This document shows, one piece after another, positions 28,648 through 38,149 of a stretch of DNA of 64,000 nucleotides. The position numbers were made by a program, and so were the translations under genes. Position 1 is the stretch's first letter; each line of letters opens with the position of its first letter. The notes beneath the pieces were generated by a model, which was not told the origin of the DNA, did not search any database, and saw only the letters and a list, made by a program, of their open reading frames with translations. Source of the stretch: Arthrobacter pascens (GTDB lineage Bacteria > Actinomycetota > Actinomycetes > Actinomycetales > Micrococcaceae); the NCBI RefSeq assembly GCF_017052465.1, contig NZ_JAFHKT010000152.1:62001-126000 (forward strand). The letters are read 5' to 3'.

Positions 28648-30117
28648 TTAGCGGTTCGCGAGGCTCAACACGATCTGGACCGCCGTTCCGCCGCCCTCCC
28701 GGGGCTTCCACTGGATGGTCCCGCCCAGTTCGCTCGTGACCAGGGTCCGGACGATCTGGAGTCCGAGGCCCTCGACGTGTGGAGTGTCCGGCAGTCCCAC
28801 GCCGTCGTCCGCCACCGTCACCGTGAGCAGTTCAGCGCCATCCTCGGCCTCGGACCTGTCGGCCAGCAGCCAAACCGTTCCGGTTCTCCCTTCCAGCCCG
28901 TGCTCGACGGCGTTCGTCACCAGTTCGTTGATCACCAGCGCCAGCGGGGTGGCAAAGTCGCTGGGAAGCTCTCCAAACTGCCCCGACCTCTGGGTCTTCA
29001 CCTGCTGGGACGGTGAGGCAACCTCGGCCGAAAGCCGGAACTGCCGTCCGATCAGCTCGTCAAAATCGACGCTCTGGGTGAGCCCCTGCGAAAGCGTCTC
29101 GTGGACCAGGGCAATCGTGGCAACACGCCGCATGGCTTGTTCCAGTCCTTGTTTCGCTTCGTCGCTGACCATGCGGCGGGACTGCATCCTCAGCAGAGCG
29201 GCCACCGTCTGGAGATTGTTCTTGACCCGGTGATGGATTTCACGGATGGTGGCGTCTTTGGTGACGAGCTCCATTTCCCGGCGTCGCAGCTCCGACACAT
29301 CGCGGCACAGCACCAGCGCCCCGAACCGCTGCTGCTCGTCGCGGAGTGGAATCGCCCGGAGTGACAGGCTGACGCCCCGGGACTCGATCTCGCTGCGCCA
29401 CGGCATGCGGCCGGTGACAACCAGGGGCAGCGTTTCATCGACCATGCGGCGGTCCCTGAGCAGGCCGGCCGTGACTTCCGCGAGGGAACGCCCCTCCAGC
29501 GACTCGCCGTCACCCAGCCTCCGGAACGCGGAGACCCCGTTCGGGCTCGCGTACTGCACGATCCCCTCGGCGTCGAGCCGGATCAGTCCGTCGCCCACAC
29601 GCGGCGCCCCGCGGCGGGAGCCCGTAGGCGAGGCAAAGTCGGGCCAGAGGCCCAGGGTGCCCATGCGCAGCAGGTCGTAGGCGCACTGGCGGTACGTCAG
29701 CTCCAGCCGGGACGGCATGCGCGAACTTGAGAGGTCCATATGGGACGTGACCACGGCAAGGGTTCGGCCGTTCCTGACCATGGGCACGGCTTCCACCCGC
29801 AACGCCATGTCACTGCTCCAGTTGGTTTCACTGGAGCGCTCGATCGTGCGGCTGGCCCACGCCTTGTCCACGAGGAGCTGAAGGTCGGACCGGATGCCCT
29901 CCCCGACGAAGTCGGCATGGAATACCGTATGCGTCGTGGAGGGCCGCACGTGTGCAAGTGCCACGTAGCCATAGTCCGGGTGCGGAAACCAGAGGGCGAG
30001 GTCGGCAAAGGCGAGATCGGCCACCATCTGCCAGTCACCCACCAGGAGGTGCAGCCACTCGGCATCCCCCGGCCCAAAATCAGCATGTTCCCTGATGGGG
30101 TCCGTAAAGATTGCCAC
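28648..30117 (-). CDS. pdtaS: Sensor histidine kinase PdtaS
   Basis: A cytosolic histidine kinase of 489 residues without membrane segments: N-terminal GAF-like region (about 1-150), a PAS domain (about 170-280), a HisKA_2 dimerisation helix with the phospho-acceptor in IREIHHRVKNNLQTVAAL (about H295), and an HATPase domain (NELVTNAVEHG, DDGVGLP, GLGLQIVRTL). This is the PdtaS class, which signals to the RNA-binding antiterminator PdtaR; no pdtaR gene is seen here. The GTG start follows GGAGG closely. It is encoded next to whiB1 as in mycobacteria. Confidence 0.92.
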   Translation of the reverse strand: MAIFTDPIREHADFGPGDAEWLHLLVGDWQMVADLAFADLALWFPHPDYGYVALAHVRPSTTHTVFHADFVGEGIRSDLQLLVDKAWASRTIERSSETNWSSDMALRVEAVPMVRNGRTLAVVTSHMDLSSSRMPSRLELTYRQCAYDLLRMGTLGLWPDFASPTGSRRGAPRVGDGLIRLDAEGIVQYASPNGVSAFRRLGDGESLEGRSLAEVTAGLLRDRRMVDETLPLVVTGRMPWRSEIESRGVSLSLRAIPLRDEQQRFGALVLCRDVSELRRREMELVTKDATIREIHHRVKNNLQTVAALLRMQSRRMVSDEAKQGLEQAMRRVATIALVHETLSQGLTQSVDFDELIGRQFRLSAEVASPSQQVKTQRSGQFGELPSDFATPLALVINELVTNAVEHGLEGRTGTVWLLADRSEAEDGAELLTVTVADDGVGLPDTPHVEGLGLQIVRTLVTSELGGTIQWKPREGGGTAVQIVLSLANR

Positions 30118-30150
30118 TGCACCTCCAGTTTTCGACGCCGGACCGAAGTC

Positions 30151-33100
30151 CTAGCGTCGGACGATTGACCTCAAGAGCCTCAATGCTACCGACAGCGAGG
30201 CCATGTCGTCCGCTTCGAGGGCGTTGACCTCATCGAACATGCTCTTCGCACGTCCCAATTGCTCGGCGTTGAGCGCCTCCCAGGCCTTGAGCCGGTCCTC
30301 TGCCGGCGCCCCTGCGTCAGTCGACTCCAGCACCGCCGTCGTCATGTCCGAAACGGTCGAGTAAAGGTCGTCCCGCAACGCGGCGCGAGCGAGCGCCTGC
30401 CACCTGTCCTGGCGGGGCAGCGAACTGATCCGTTCGAGCAGGGAGTCCGCATGGAAGCGGTTGAACACCGTGTAGTAGACGTGGGCGATTTCGCCCACCG
30501 GCTCCGCACGGGTGTGCGTGATCTTGGCGATGTCCAGCAGGACGAAGCTCTCAAACAGCTCAGCCCAGCGGTGGGCAATGTCGTCAGGCAGCCCCCAGGA
30601 CCGTGCCTTTTCAAGCCACTCCGCCACCCGCTCGCGGTCGTCCCCGCGCAGGTAGTCCAGAAGCCGGGCACGCATGGGATCCATCAGCGGCTTGAATTCT
30701 GCGACGATGTCCGCGATGGGCCGCGACGCGTTGCCCTGTCCGAGGACCCAGCGCACCGCCCGGTCCAACAGCCGCCTGATGTCGAGGTGAACCGTGCTCC
30801 AGTGTTCCGTGGGGAATGACGCCGGAAGGTCATTGAGTTCGGACACCATGTTGTCCAGCCCGTAAACCTCGCGGAGCGCCACGAACGCCTTCGCCACCGC
30901 CACTTCGCTTGCGGAAGTTTCTTCCATGGTCCGGAAGGTGAAGGTGATCCCGCCCATGTTGATCATGTCGTTGGCGACAATTGTGGCGATGATTTCGCGG
31001 CGCAGCGGGTGCGTGTCCAGTTCGGCATCGAACCGTTCCCGCAGCTGCTTCGGGAAGTATCCCCGCAGAGTCTGACGGAACCAGGGATCATCAGCGAGGT
31101 CGCTGTCGCGCAGGGCCGTGGCCAGTTCGATCTTGGCGTAGGCGGCCAGCACTGACAGCTCGGGTGAGGTCAGCCCCTGCCCCTGCTCGAGCCGTTCGTG
31201 GAGGACGGTGGTTGAGGGCAGCGCTTCCAGGTCTCGGTTCAGGTCCGCGGACTTTTCCAGCCAGTCCATCAGCCGTTCGTAGCTTGGGCTCCATTCGGCC
31301 ACACGTTGACGGTCGTTGAGCAGCAGTATGTTCTGGTCGATGTTGTCTTCCAGGACAAGCCGGCCCACTTCGTCGGTCATCGATGACAGGAACTCTGCCC
31401 GCTCTTCCGGATCAAGCTTCCCCGCCGCGACCATGCGGTCCACGAAAATCTTGATGTTGACCTCGTGGTCCGAGCAGTCGACGCCAGCTGAGTTGTCGAT
31501 GGCGTCCGTATTAAGGATGACGCCCTGCAGCGCAGCCTCGATGCGGCCCCGCTGCGTCATGCCCAGGTTGCCGCCCTCGCCCACCACTTTCACGCGAAGG
31601 TCGCGCCCGTCAACACGGATGGCGTCATTGGCCTTGTCCCCCACCATCGCGTGGGTCTCGGTGCTCGCCTTCACATACGTGCCGATGCCTCCGTTGTACA
31701 GCAGGTCTGCCGGCGCGAGGAGGATGGCCCGCAGCAGCTCGGGCGGGCTCAGCTGGGTGGTTTCCTCAGGCAGACCGAGCGCCGCCCGCACCTGGGGAGA
31801 CACTGGAATGGACTTGGCCTGCCGCGGGTAGACCCCGCCGCCTTCACTGATGAGCCCCTTGTCGTAGTCGTCCCACGACGACCGCGGCAGCTCGAAAAGC
31901 CGCTGGCGCTCTGCGTAGGACTTTGCCTCGTCGGGGTTGGGGTCCAGGAAAATGTGGCGGTGGTCGAAGGCAGCCAGCAGCCGGATGTGCTTTGACAGCA
32001 GCATCCCGTTTCCGAAGACATCACCGGACATATCGCCGACGCCGACGACGGAGAACGGTTCCGACTGTGTGTCGAGGTCCAGTTCGCTGAAGTGGCGCTT
32101 GACCGACTCCCACGCACCCCTGGCCGTGATGCCCATGGCCTTGTGGTCATACCCCACGGACCCGCCAGAGGCGAAGGCGTCACCCAGCCAGAAGCCGTAG
32201 TCGGCCGCAAGCGCGTTTGCGATGTCGGAAAACGTCGCAGTGCCCTTGTCCGCCGCCACGACAAGGTACGAGTCGTCGTCGTCGTGCCTGACAACATTTT
32301 CGGGCGCAACGAGCCGCTCACCGTCAGGGCCGGTCACGAGGTTGTCGGTGAGATCGAGCAGTCCACGGATAAACGTCTTGTAGCTTTCGACGCCCTCCGC
32401 CATCCACGCGGCCCGGTCGGCCGCCGGATCGGGCAGCCGTTTGGCGAAGAAACCGCCCTTGGCGCCGGTGGGGACAATCACCGCATTCTTGACTGTCTGG
32501 GCCTTGACCAGCCCCAGGATCTCCGTGCGGAAGTCTTCCCGCCGGTCGGACCAGCGAAGACCGCCGCGGGCGACCTTGCCGAACCGCAGGTGGACGCCCT
32601 CAACCCGCGGAGAGTAGACCCAGATTTCGAACTGCGGCCGCGGGAAGGGCAGGCCATCGATGCCTGCGGGGTTCAGTTTGAAGCTCAGGTAGGGCTTTTC
32701 CTGGTAGAAGTTTGTGCGCAGGGTTGCTTCGATCAGATTGGTGAAGGTCCGGAGGGCGCGGTCGGCGTCGAGCGTCGCGACACTTTCAATGGACGCGGCC
32801 AGCTCGGCGCGAACCTTTTCCTGCCGTTCCTCCCGTTCCAGCTCGGTCAGAGCAGGATCGAACCGGGCTTCGAACAGCGCACTGAGCCCTTTGGTGACCT
32901 CCGGGTTGGCCAGCAGGGTGTCAGCCAGGAATTCGAAGGAGTTTGTATTGCCCATCTGGCGCATGTATTTGGCATAGGCCCGCAGCACAACGACCTGGCG
33001 CCAGTTCATGCCTTCGCGCAGCACCAGGCGGTCGAAACTGTCCGATTCCGCGGCACCGGTGACTGCAGCCCCGAAGGAATCAGCGAGCAGCTGGCCGGTG

Positions 33101-35004
33101 GACAGCGGGTCCACCCCGGCCGGGAATTTCAGCCCGAGGTCGTACAGGAAAAAGTCGCGGCTGTCGGCCGTTTCGATTTCGAAGGGCCGCTCGTCCAGGA
33201 CCTCCAGCCCGAGGTTGTGGAAGTAGGGAAGGATCTGGCTGAGGCTCTTGGGTTCGAGCATGTAGAGCTTGACCCGCGCATCCTCTTCGAGTGTTGCCCC
33301 TGCACCTTCCGGGAGGTAGACATGCACGCCGGGGCGCTCCTGCTTCGCTCCGACGCTCCTCTCTGCCGCGGCCCCGTACTTTTCAAACCTTTCGATGTCC
33401 TCCAGGGCGTCTTCAACCTCGTAGTCCACCCGGTACGTCGCGGGAAAGGCCTCAGCCCAGAGATCGGCGAGTTCTTTGGATCCTTCGCCGTTGCTCCGGT
33501 CGCGCAGGACCTCGCTGATGCCCTCGCCCCAGGACCGCGCTGCCCGGACGAGCCGCTTCTCCAGATCCTCGGTGTTGGCATCGCTGACGTCGGCGCCCTT
33601 GGGCAGCCGGATCCGGAAGAAGAGCCGGGCCAGGGCGGACTCCGTCATCCTCGCCTCGTAGTCGATGGACTGGGCGTGGAAAGTCTCGCGCAGTTCCTGT
33701 TCGATCCGAAGCCGGACGTTGGTGGTGTACCGGTCGCGTGGCAGGTACACCACGGCGGACATGAACCGCCCGTAGATGTCGGGACGCAAAAACAGCCGGG
33801 TGCGGCGGCGTTCCTGCAGCCTTTGGATGCCGGTGGCCGTCGCGGCGAGGTCGGGGATTTCGATCTGGAAGAGCTCGTCCCGGGGGTACGTTTCCAGGAT
33901 GCCGAGCAGGTCCTTGCCCGAGTGGGAGTCGGGCGGGAACCCGGCGCCCCGGAGGACGGCTTCCACCTTTTCCCGGACGATGGGGATGTTCCGGACTGAC
34001 CCGGTGTAGGCGCTGGTCGCAAAAAGGCCGATGAAGCGCTGTTCGCCGTTGACGTTGCCTGCCGCATCAAAGCTCTTCACACCGATGTAGTCGAGGTAGG
34101 CCGGACGGTGCACAGTCGAGCGCGAGTTGGCCTTGGTGATGACCAGGGCCTTTTTCTCGCGCGCCTTCCGCCTGCCGGCGTCCGTCAGGTGCTGGACATG
34201 GGGTGTGTCACGGTGGGCCCGCAGCAACCCGAGACCGCTGTCCTCCCGGAGTTCCAGGACATCTTCTCCTGCCTCATTGATGAGGTCGTACTCGCGGTAG
34301 CCGAGGAAGGTGAAGTTGCCTTCGTCCAGCCATCGAAGCAGGTCCTGGGCCTGTCGCAACTCGGCGATTTGGGAGGGATGGGCAACCCTGTCGAGGGATT
34401 CGGCTATCTGCCTCGCCTTGTTGCGCATTTTCGGCCAGTCCTCAACGGCTGCCCGGACGTCTCCCAATACCCGTTCCAGGCCTTCAGCCAGGCGCGGCTT
34501 TACTTCCTCGCTGGCGCGGCCAATCTCCACGGCGATCCACGATTCCATGTGGGTGGTGTTGTCACCTTGGGCGATCAGGTGGGACAGACTGGGTAGTGCA
34601 GCCGTGTCACCGCTGGAAATCCCGACGCTGGACGGAACCCTGCTCACCTTGACGAGTTCATGGGTCTGGCGGTTGCGTGTGACGACGAACATGGGGTGGA
34701 TGACGAGCTGGATGGCCGAATTCTGGCGGACCAGCTCTGCGTTCACGGAATCCACCAGGAAGGGCATGTCATCCGTGACGATGTACACGACGCTCCGGTC
34801 CGCTTCATCAACAATTGAGATGTTGGCGGTGCCCGGCTCGCGGCTCCCCGCGACCTTCTTATGCGTCTCAGCCCGCTGACTCAGGACATCCTTTGGATAG
34901 GCACGAACATCCTCCTCCGCGAGGTGCTCATAGTAATCCGCGAAGAAGCCCTCTTCGGCTTCAATCGGACGGGACTGATCCTCCACGCTGGACCCAGACG
35001 ACAT
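30151..35004 (-). CDS. gdh: Large NAD-specific glutamate dehydrogenase
   Basis: A 1617-residue member of the 180-kDa NAD-dependent glutamate dehydrogenase class (like mycobacterial Rv2476c), oxidising glutamate to 2-oxoglutarate and ammonia. The N-terminal half holds ACT-like regulatory regions; the catalytic part (about 730-1200) has KVARGGLRWSDRREDFRTEILGL, VPTGAKGGFFAKR, a VVGVGDMSGDVFGNGML cofactor region and KVVGEGGNLGMTQRGRIE. The long helical C-terminus is class-typical. GGAGG nine bases before the ATG supports the start. In mycobacteria this class is governed by the FHA protein GarA/OdhI; that link here is inference. The gene stands alone between pdtaS and a CpaE-like ATPase. Confidence 0.95.
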   Translation of the reverse strand: MSSGSSVEDQSRPIEAEEGFFADYYEHLAEEDVRAYPKDVLSQRAETHKKVAGSREPGTANISIVDEADRSVVYIVTDDMPFLVDSVNAELVRQNSAIQLVIHPMFVVTRNRQTHELVKVSRVPSSVGISSGDTAALPSLSHLIAQGDNTTHMESWIAVEIGRASEEVKPRLAEGLERVLGDVRAAVEDWPKMRNKARQIAESLDRVAHPSQIAELRQAQDLLRWLDEGNFTFLGYREYDLINEAGEDVLELREDSGLGLLRAHRDTPHVQHLTDAGRRKAREKKALVITKANSRSTVHRPAYLDYIGVKSFDAAGNVNGEQRFIGLFATSAYTGSVRNIPIVREKVEAVLRGAGFPPDSHSGKDLLGILETYPRDELFQIEIPDLAATATGIQRLQERRRTRLFLRPDIYGRFMSAVVYLPRDRYTTNVRLRIEQELRETFHAQSIDYEARMTESALARLFFRIRLPKGADVSDANTEDLEKRLVRAARSWGEGISEVLRDRSNGEGSKELADLWAEAFPATYRVDYEVEDALEDIERFEKYGAAAERSVGAKQERPGVHVYLPEGAGATLEEDARVKLYMLEPKSLSQILPYFHNLGLEVLDERPFEIETADSRDFFLYDLGLKFPAGVDPLSTGQLLADSFGAAVTGAAESDSFDRLVLREGMNWRQVVVLRAYAKYMRQMGNTNSFEFLADTLLANPEVTKGLSALFEARFDPALTELEREERQEKVRAELAASIESVATLDADRALRTFTNLIEATLRTNFYQEKPYLSFKLNPAGIDGLPFPRPQFEIWVYSPRVEGVHLRFGKVARGGLRWSDRREDFRTEILGLVKAQTVKNAVIVPTGAKGGFFAKRLPDPAADRAAWMAEGVESYKTFIRGLLDLTDNLVTGPDGERLVAPENVVRHDDDDSYLVVAADKGTATFSDIANALAADYGFWLGDAFASGGSVGYDHKAMGITARGAWESVKRHFSELDLDTQSEPFSVVGVGDMSGDVFGNGMLLSKHIRLLAAFDHRHIFLDPNPDEAKSYAERQRLFELPRSSWDDYDKGLISEGGGVYPRQAKSIPVSPQVRAALGLPEETTQLSPPELLRAILLAPADLLYNGGIGTYVKASTETHAMVGDKANDAIRVDGRDLRVKVVGEGGNLGMTQRGRIEAALQGVILNTDAIDNSAGVDCSDHEVNIKIFVDRMVAAGKLDPEERAEFLSSMTDEVGRLVLEDNIDQNILLLNDRQRVAEWSPSYERLMDWLEKSADLNRDLEALPSTTVLHERLEQGQGLTSPELSVLAAYAKIELATALRDSDLADDPWFRQTLRGYFPKQLRERFDAELDTHPLRREIIATIVANDMINMGGITFTFRTMEETSASEVAVAKAFVALREVYGLDNMVSELNDLPASFPTEHWSTVHLDIRRLLDRAVRWVLGQGNASRPIADIVAEFKPLMDPMRARLLDYLRGDDRERVAEWLEKARSWGLPDDIAHRWAELFESFVLLDIAKITHTRAEPVGEIAHVYYTVFNRFHADSLLERISSLPRQDRWQALARAALRDDLYSTVSDMTTAVLESTDAGAPAEDRLKAWEALNAEQLGRAKSMFDEVNALEADDMASLSVALRLLRSIVRR

Positions 35005-35061
35005 TGATAAACGCCTCCATCACAAGTTCATGGCCGCACCGTTGCAGCCCTAATCGTGAGC

Positions 35062-36375
35062 CTAGCCCCTCAGCGAACGCTTTGCTGTGGAAGTAAAGAC
35101 AGAGGATCGCCGCTTTTGCTGGGCAGGTGCACAAACCAAAGCGGCAATGCCGGACCGGAGGCGTGAATTCGGAGCCGCCTCCAGCAGCAACGACCCCGAC
35201 AGCAGTGCCGTGTCAGCCGCCTCCGGATCGGACGGAAGGAACGCTTTGATGCCTGTTGCCGGGCCATAGCGGTCCCAGGCCTCGCGGAGTTGCCGTTCAG
35301 GTGAGCGGCCCACCGCTGCGGCGCGCACTTTGTTCATCACCACCTCCGGCCGTATGCCCGGCACCGCGGCATCCAGTTCGGCGAGGCCGCGGACCAGCCG
35401 CGGAACTCCGATGGAGTCCGCGGAGCCGACGGCAAGGACGGTGTCAGCCAGTTCCAGGCTCCTGAGCGTTGCGGCGTTGCGGCGTGGCGCCATGGTGTCA
35501 AAGCTGAGCTCTTCGTCGGCCTCAAGGCAAAATCCCGTGTCAACGACCACAACGTCTGCAACCTCCTTGGCCCGTTCGAGCACAAGCGCGAGCGCGGCGG
35601 CCCGAAGTTCAGTCCAACGGTCTGCCCGCGTTATGCCGGTCAGGACGCGGAGGGTCCCTGATTTCGTGGAAACAGGCACTGCCACCCGAAGCAGCGATGC
35701 CGTGTCGAGGAGCCCCTGGTCGGCAAGGCGGCAGGCCTGCGCCAGGCCGGCGGCTTCGTCCAGGAGTCCCAGAACCGCGCCAATGCTCGCCCCGTAGCTA
35801 TCGGCGTCAACCAGCAGGACGCATTTTCCTTCTGCAGCCAGTTCGCCGGCAATGTTCACAGCCAGCAGGGTCCGTCCGGGTGACCCGGCAGGACCCCACA
35901 CCGCGATGATCTTTCCTGTGCCGGCCTCGGCCCGGGGGCCGCCGGCGTCGTCGGCTCCCGGCTGCGGGACAGGGCTTGCCTCAGCGACACCCGGCTCCCC
36001 TGGCTCCTTGGCAAGGATCCCCCGCGCTGAGAACTGGGCAACTGCCTCAGAGATGCGCTCGGCCAATGCTGCGGATTCCACGGTCGAAATGACCGCGGAC
36101 ACGCCAATGCCGCGCAGCCGGGAAGACTCTCCCTCGCTGTCCGTCAATGCGATGACAGCGACACCCACCGCGCCGAGCCGGTCGACGAGGGATGCTGTCA
36201 ATTCCTCGCTCCCCTGGGACACGACGGCTGCGCGGGCGAGTCCGCTTTGGCAGGCGGCCAGCAACTCCGCCAACTCGGCACATCTCCGCACGACAGTGAC
36301 GGGCCCATGAAGCCTCTCCAGGCCGCCGACCAGATCCTCCTGGGCTTGTCCGACGGTGACCACTGGAATACTCAT
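35062..36375 (-). CDS. CpaE/MinD-like ATPase
   Basis: A 437-residue protein with a receiver-like N-terminal half (about 1-125) and a ParA/MinD-type ATPase domain. The nucleotide loop is deviant: IIAVWGPAGSPGRTLLAVNIAGELA has PGRT where Walker A usually has a GKT/KGGVGKT form. LLVDADSYGASIGAVLGLLDE follows, then VVVVDTGFCLE. CpaE proteins localise pilus or Flp machinery, but only the adjacent SAF-domain protein belongs to that theme. ATG 36375 overlaps the SAF gene stop as ATGA. Loss of the P-loop lysine suggests weak or altered ATP hydrolysis. Confidence 0.75.
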   Translation of the reverse strand: MSIPVVTVGQAQEDLVGGLERLHGPVTVVRRCAELAELLAACQSGLARAAVVSQGSEELTASLVDRLGAVGVAVIALTDSEGESSRLRGIGVSAVISTVESAALAERISEAVAQFSARGILAKEPGEPGVAEASPVPQPGADDAGGPRAEAGTGKIIAVWGPAGSPGRTLLAVNIAGELAAEGKCVLLVDADSYGASIGAVLGLLDEAAGLAQACRLADQGLLDTASLLRVAVPVSTKSGTLRVLTGITRADRWTELRAAALALVLERAKEVADVVVVDTGFCLEADEELSFDTMAPRRNAATLRSLELADTVLAVGSADSIGVPRLVRGLAELDAAVPGIRPEVVMNKVRAAAVGRSPERQLREAWDRYGPATGIKAFLPSDPEAADTALLSGSLLLEAAPNSRLRSGIAALVCAPAQQKRRSSVFTSTAKRSLRG

Positions 36376-37016
36376 TTCGGGGCCCCGCCAGGATTCCACA
36401 CCACGGAAATCTTGGCATCATTTGCCTGCGCTCCGAGGAGGGAAGGCATGTGCTCGTCGCCCACCAGAACCATCAGGACAGTGGATTTCGAGGATCCCAG
36501 AGCGGTCGAACCGGGTGAGACCTGGGCAATTTCCGCGCCAGGGAGAAGGAGCTTGGGCTGGGCGAAACCGTTTCGCGCGTCGGGCATCGACACCCATACG
36601 TCAACACGGGTGCCGGCCACAGCCTGTTCCGGCAGCGCTTCCTGCACGGTGACGGCGACCGGCTTCCTGTCCAGCACGTCCACAGCGCCCAGGCTTTCCC
36701 GGGGCAGCAGCTGGTCTTTTCCGATCCGCTGGACAGCCACCAAACCGTCCGGCATGCCGGACTCCGCCGTGATGTAGTGGGACTCCACTTCCCCCAGCCG
36801 CACTTTGACGCGGCTGACGTTATCCGGGCTGAGCTTCTCTCCAACGGCAATCGCCTCGCGGGCGACGAAGACCTCAGTAGTCTTGTCCGCACTGCCGAGG
36901 AGAGATATCACCCCCACCACCGACGCGAGGATCAGCAGCACCCCCACCAGCAGTCTTGGATCCTTCCACGAAGGCTTTTTGAGACGGGCCCCTGAGGCCA
37001 CGGCGCTGGAACTCAT
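36372..37016 (-). CDS. SAF-domain membrane-anchored protein (CpaB/RcpC-like)
   Basis: A 214-residue protein with an N-terminal hydrophobic helix (about 24-42) and an extracytoplasmic SAF domain (VFVAREAIAVGEKLSPDNV, then a second strand pair with VDVWV and a late VLVGDEHMPSLL). CpaB/RcpC proteins of Flp pilus systems have this layout and act in assembly at the envelope. It is coupled to the CpaE-like gene by ATGA. No pilin, prepilin peptidase or secretion ATPase gene is nearby, so the pair may have another job. Start is ATG with a weak upstream AGGG. Confidence 0.75.
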   Translation of the reverse strand: MSSSAVASGARLKKPSWKDPRLLVGVLLILASVVGVISLLGSADKTTEVFVAREAIAVGEKLSPDNVSRVKVRLGEVESHYITAESGMPDGLVAVQRIGKDQLLPRESLGAVDVLDRKPVAVTVQEALPEQAVAGTRVDVWVSMPDARNGFAQPKLLLPGAEIAQVSPGSTALGSSKSTVLMVLVGDEHMPSLLGAQANDAKISVVWNPGGAPK

Positions 37017-37106
37017 GCGTGCTTGCTCCCCCTTGAAGCGTCAGGCGCCTTGGGTGCGCCAGTCATGATTATTGATACGGCATCCTTGGCCAATCGGGAA
37101 GTCACG

Positions 37107-37126
37107 GGACCAAACATCATCAAACT
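37107..37126. promoter_or_regulatory. CATCAAACTG motif before the small HTH gene
   Basis: The sequence catcatcaaactg about 50 bases before the small HTH gene repeats the core of the phased repeats at 38081-38128. It could be an operator recognised by the HTH protein itself. Low certainty. Confidence 0.3.
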
Positions 37127-37171
37127 GTGGATAACGGCACCATCGGGAAACGCAGGTGGCAGAATTGAGCT

Positions 37172-37387
37172 ATGCCCCGTTTCCTCACCCTTGCAGATGT
37201 AGCCGAGCAGCTTCAGATCAACTCGCCCGCGGCATATGCACTTGTGCGCAGCGGCGAACTGAAGGCCATCCAGGTGGGTGGCCGCGGTCAATGGCGCGTC
37301 GAAGAGAAGATGCTCGAACAGTACATAGAAGAGCGTTATGCCGAGGCCAGCCGGATGATCCAAGAGTCCAAGTCGAAGTCGGACTGA
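37172..37387 (+). CDS. BldC/excisionase-like DNA-binding protein
   Basis: A 71-residue protein with a winged HTH of the MerR/excisionase (HTH_17) type: FLTLADVAEQLQINSPAAYALVRSGELKAIQVGGRGQWRVEEKML, followed by a short helix rich in charged residues. Such proteins (BldC, AlpA, Xis) bind direct repeats and can spread cooperatively along DNA. It stands alone, with the SAF gene divergent on one side. Similar motifs (catcaaactg) occur upstream of it and upstream of the LysM gene 1 kb away, so it may regulate both. No phage genes are close, which argues against a true excisionase. Confidence 0.82.
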   Translation: MPRFLTLADVAEQLQINSPAAYALVRSGELKAIQVGGRGQWRVEEKMLEQYIEERYAEASRMIQESKSKSD

Positions 37388-37408
37388 TCCCCCGCTCCTC
37401 CGAAAAAG

Positions 37409-37981
37409 CTACAGTTCCCCGGGCCGCATTGAACGAAGTGCAAGCAAAGACCCAAAGGGAACGGTTGCAACGTCCACGACGTTCGACGCCCTGCGGGCTT
37501 CACCAGGAGGCGTCACAGCAAGGTCCAGGAAGTCCCGCCCCACGCGATCGATGACGCCTGAAATCCGCGCCTCGCCGGCCGTACCTGAGGCCAGCAGGAC
37601 TGTGAGCGGCGCCCTGTCCCGCGCGAGGCTCCGAAGGGCGTTTGCCAGGCCCAGTCTTCTCCGCACTGCCGATGGCTCGGCCACGGCATACCGGCCAATC
37701 CCCCTGTAATGGGACACGGCCGCGTAGGGAATCAGAATCTGGTGCGCTGCCTCATCGATCACCAGACTTTCTGCGCCCGCATGGCTCAAGGTCCCCAGGA
37801 AGTCCGTTCCGGACACCAGGTGAACGCCGACGCTCCGTCCCAATGATCCACGGAGCCGATCGGCCATGCCGATGGATGCCAGCTCCGCCCGTGCCCGCTC
37901 CGACACTTCCGACTCACGGCCCAGGACCTCGGCCTCGGCCAACTGCGCCTCCAGGTCATCAAACAAGGCATTCCATCGCAT
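37409..37981 (-). CDS. Hypothetical actinobacterial protein
   Basis: A 190-residue soluble protein. The N-terminal MRWNALFDDLEAQLAEAEVLGRESEVSERARAELA is helical; the middle has short hydrophobic strands (VGVHLVSGTDFLGTL, SLVIDEAAHQILIPYAAV) resembling an Sm-like or PRC-barrel-like beta fold. It ends LLALRSMRPGEL. I do not recognise a named family. The ATG at 37981 is the first that starts the helical region; the longer frame to 38026 has no better start. Genes like this accompany the SAF/HTH/secA region in related genomes as far as I recall, but function is unknown. Confidence 0.7.
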   Translation of the reverse strand: MRWNALFDDLEAQLAEAEVLGRESEVSERARAELASIGMADRLRGSLGRSVGVHLVSGTDFLGTLSHAGAESLVIDEAAHQILIPYAAVSHYRGIGRYAVAEPSAVRRRLGLANALRSLARDRAPLTVLLASGTAGEARISGVIDRVGRDFLDLAVTPPGEARRASNVVDVATVPFGSLLALRSMRPGEL

Positions 37982-38080
37982 GGCGCAACCATAAGCGGGC
38001 CGGCGGAAGCGGTCAATGCAAATCAAGGCAGGTCGGCTCTAGACAGCAGCGATCAACGTACCGCAAACTGACCTTATGGC

Positions 38081-38128
38081 CATCAAACGCATCAAATAGC
38101 ATCAAACTGCACTAAACGGCATTACAGA
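38081..38128 (+). repeat. Phased 10-base repeats before the LysM gene
   Basis: Five imperfect units, catcaaacg, catcaaatag, catcaaactg, cactaaacgg and cattacagag, begin at 38081, 38090, 38100, 38110 and 38120. Related pieces (gatcaacgta, cgcaaactg) lie just upstream. The spacing of about one helical turn puts each copy on the same DNA face, as expected for a cooperatively bound regulator. They end about 20 bases before the LysM start codon. Confidence 0.7.
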
Positions 38129-38149
38129 GCAGAAGTAAGGATAAGAGGC

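Noticed and set aside
32092-33999. Long open frame of about 635 codons on the plus strand
   Set aside because: It lies antisense within the glutamate dehydrogenase gene, has no recognisable domain and reflects the third-position GC bias of the real gene.
37172-37387. Excisionase or prophage remnant
   Set aside because: The small HTH protein resembles excisionases, but there is no integrase, attachment repeat or phage gene around it, and a BldC-like regulator fits better.
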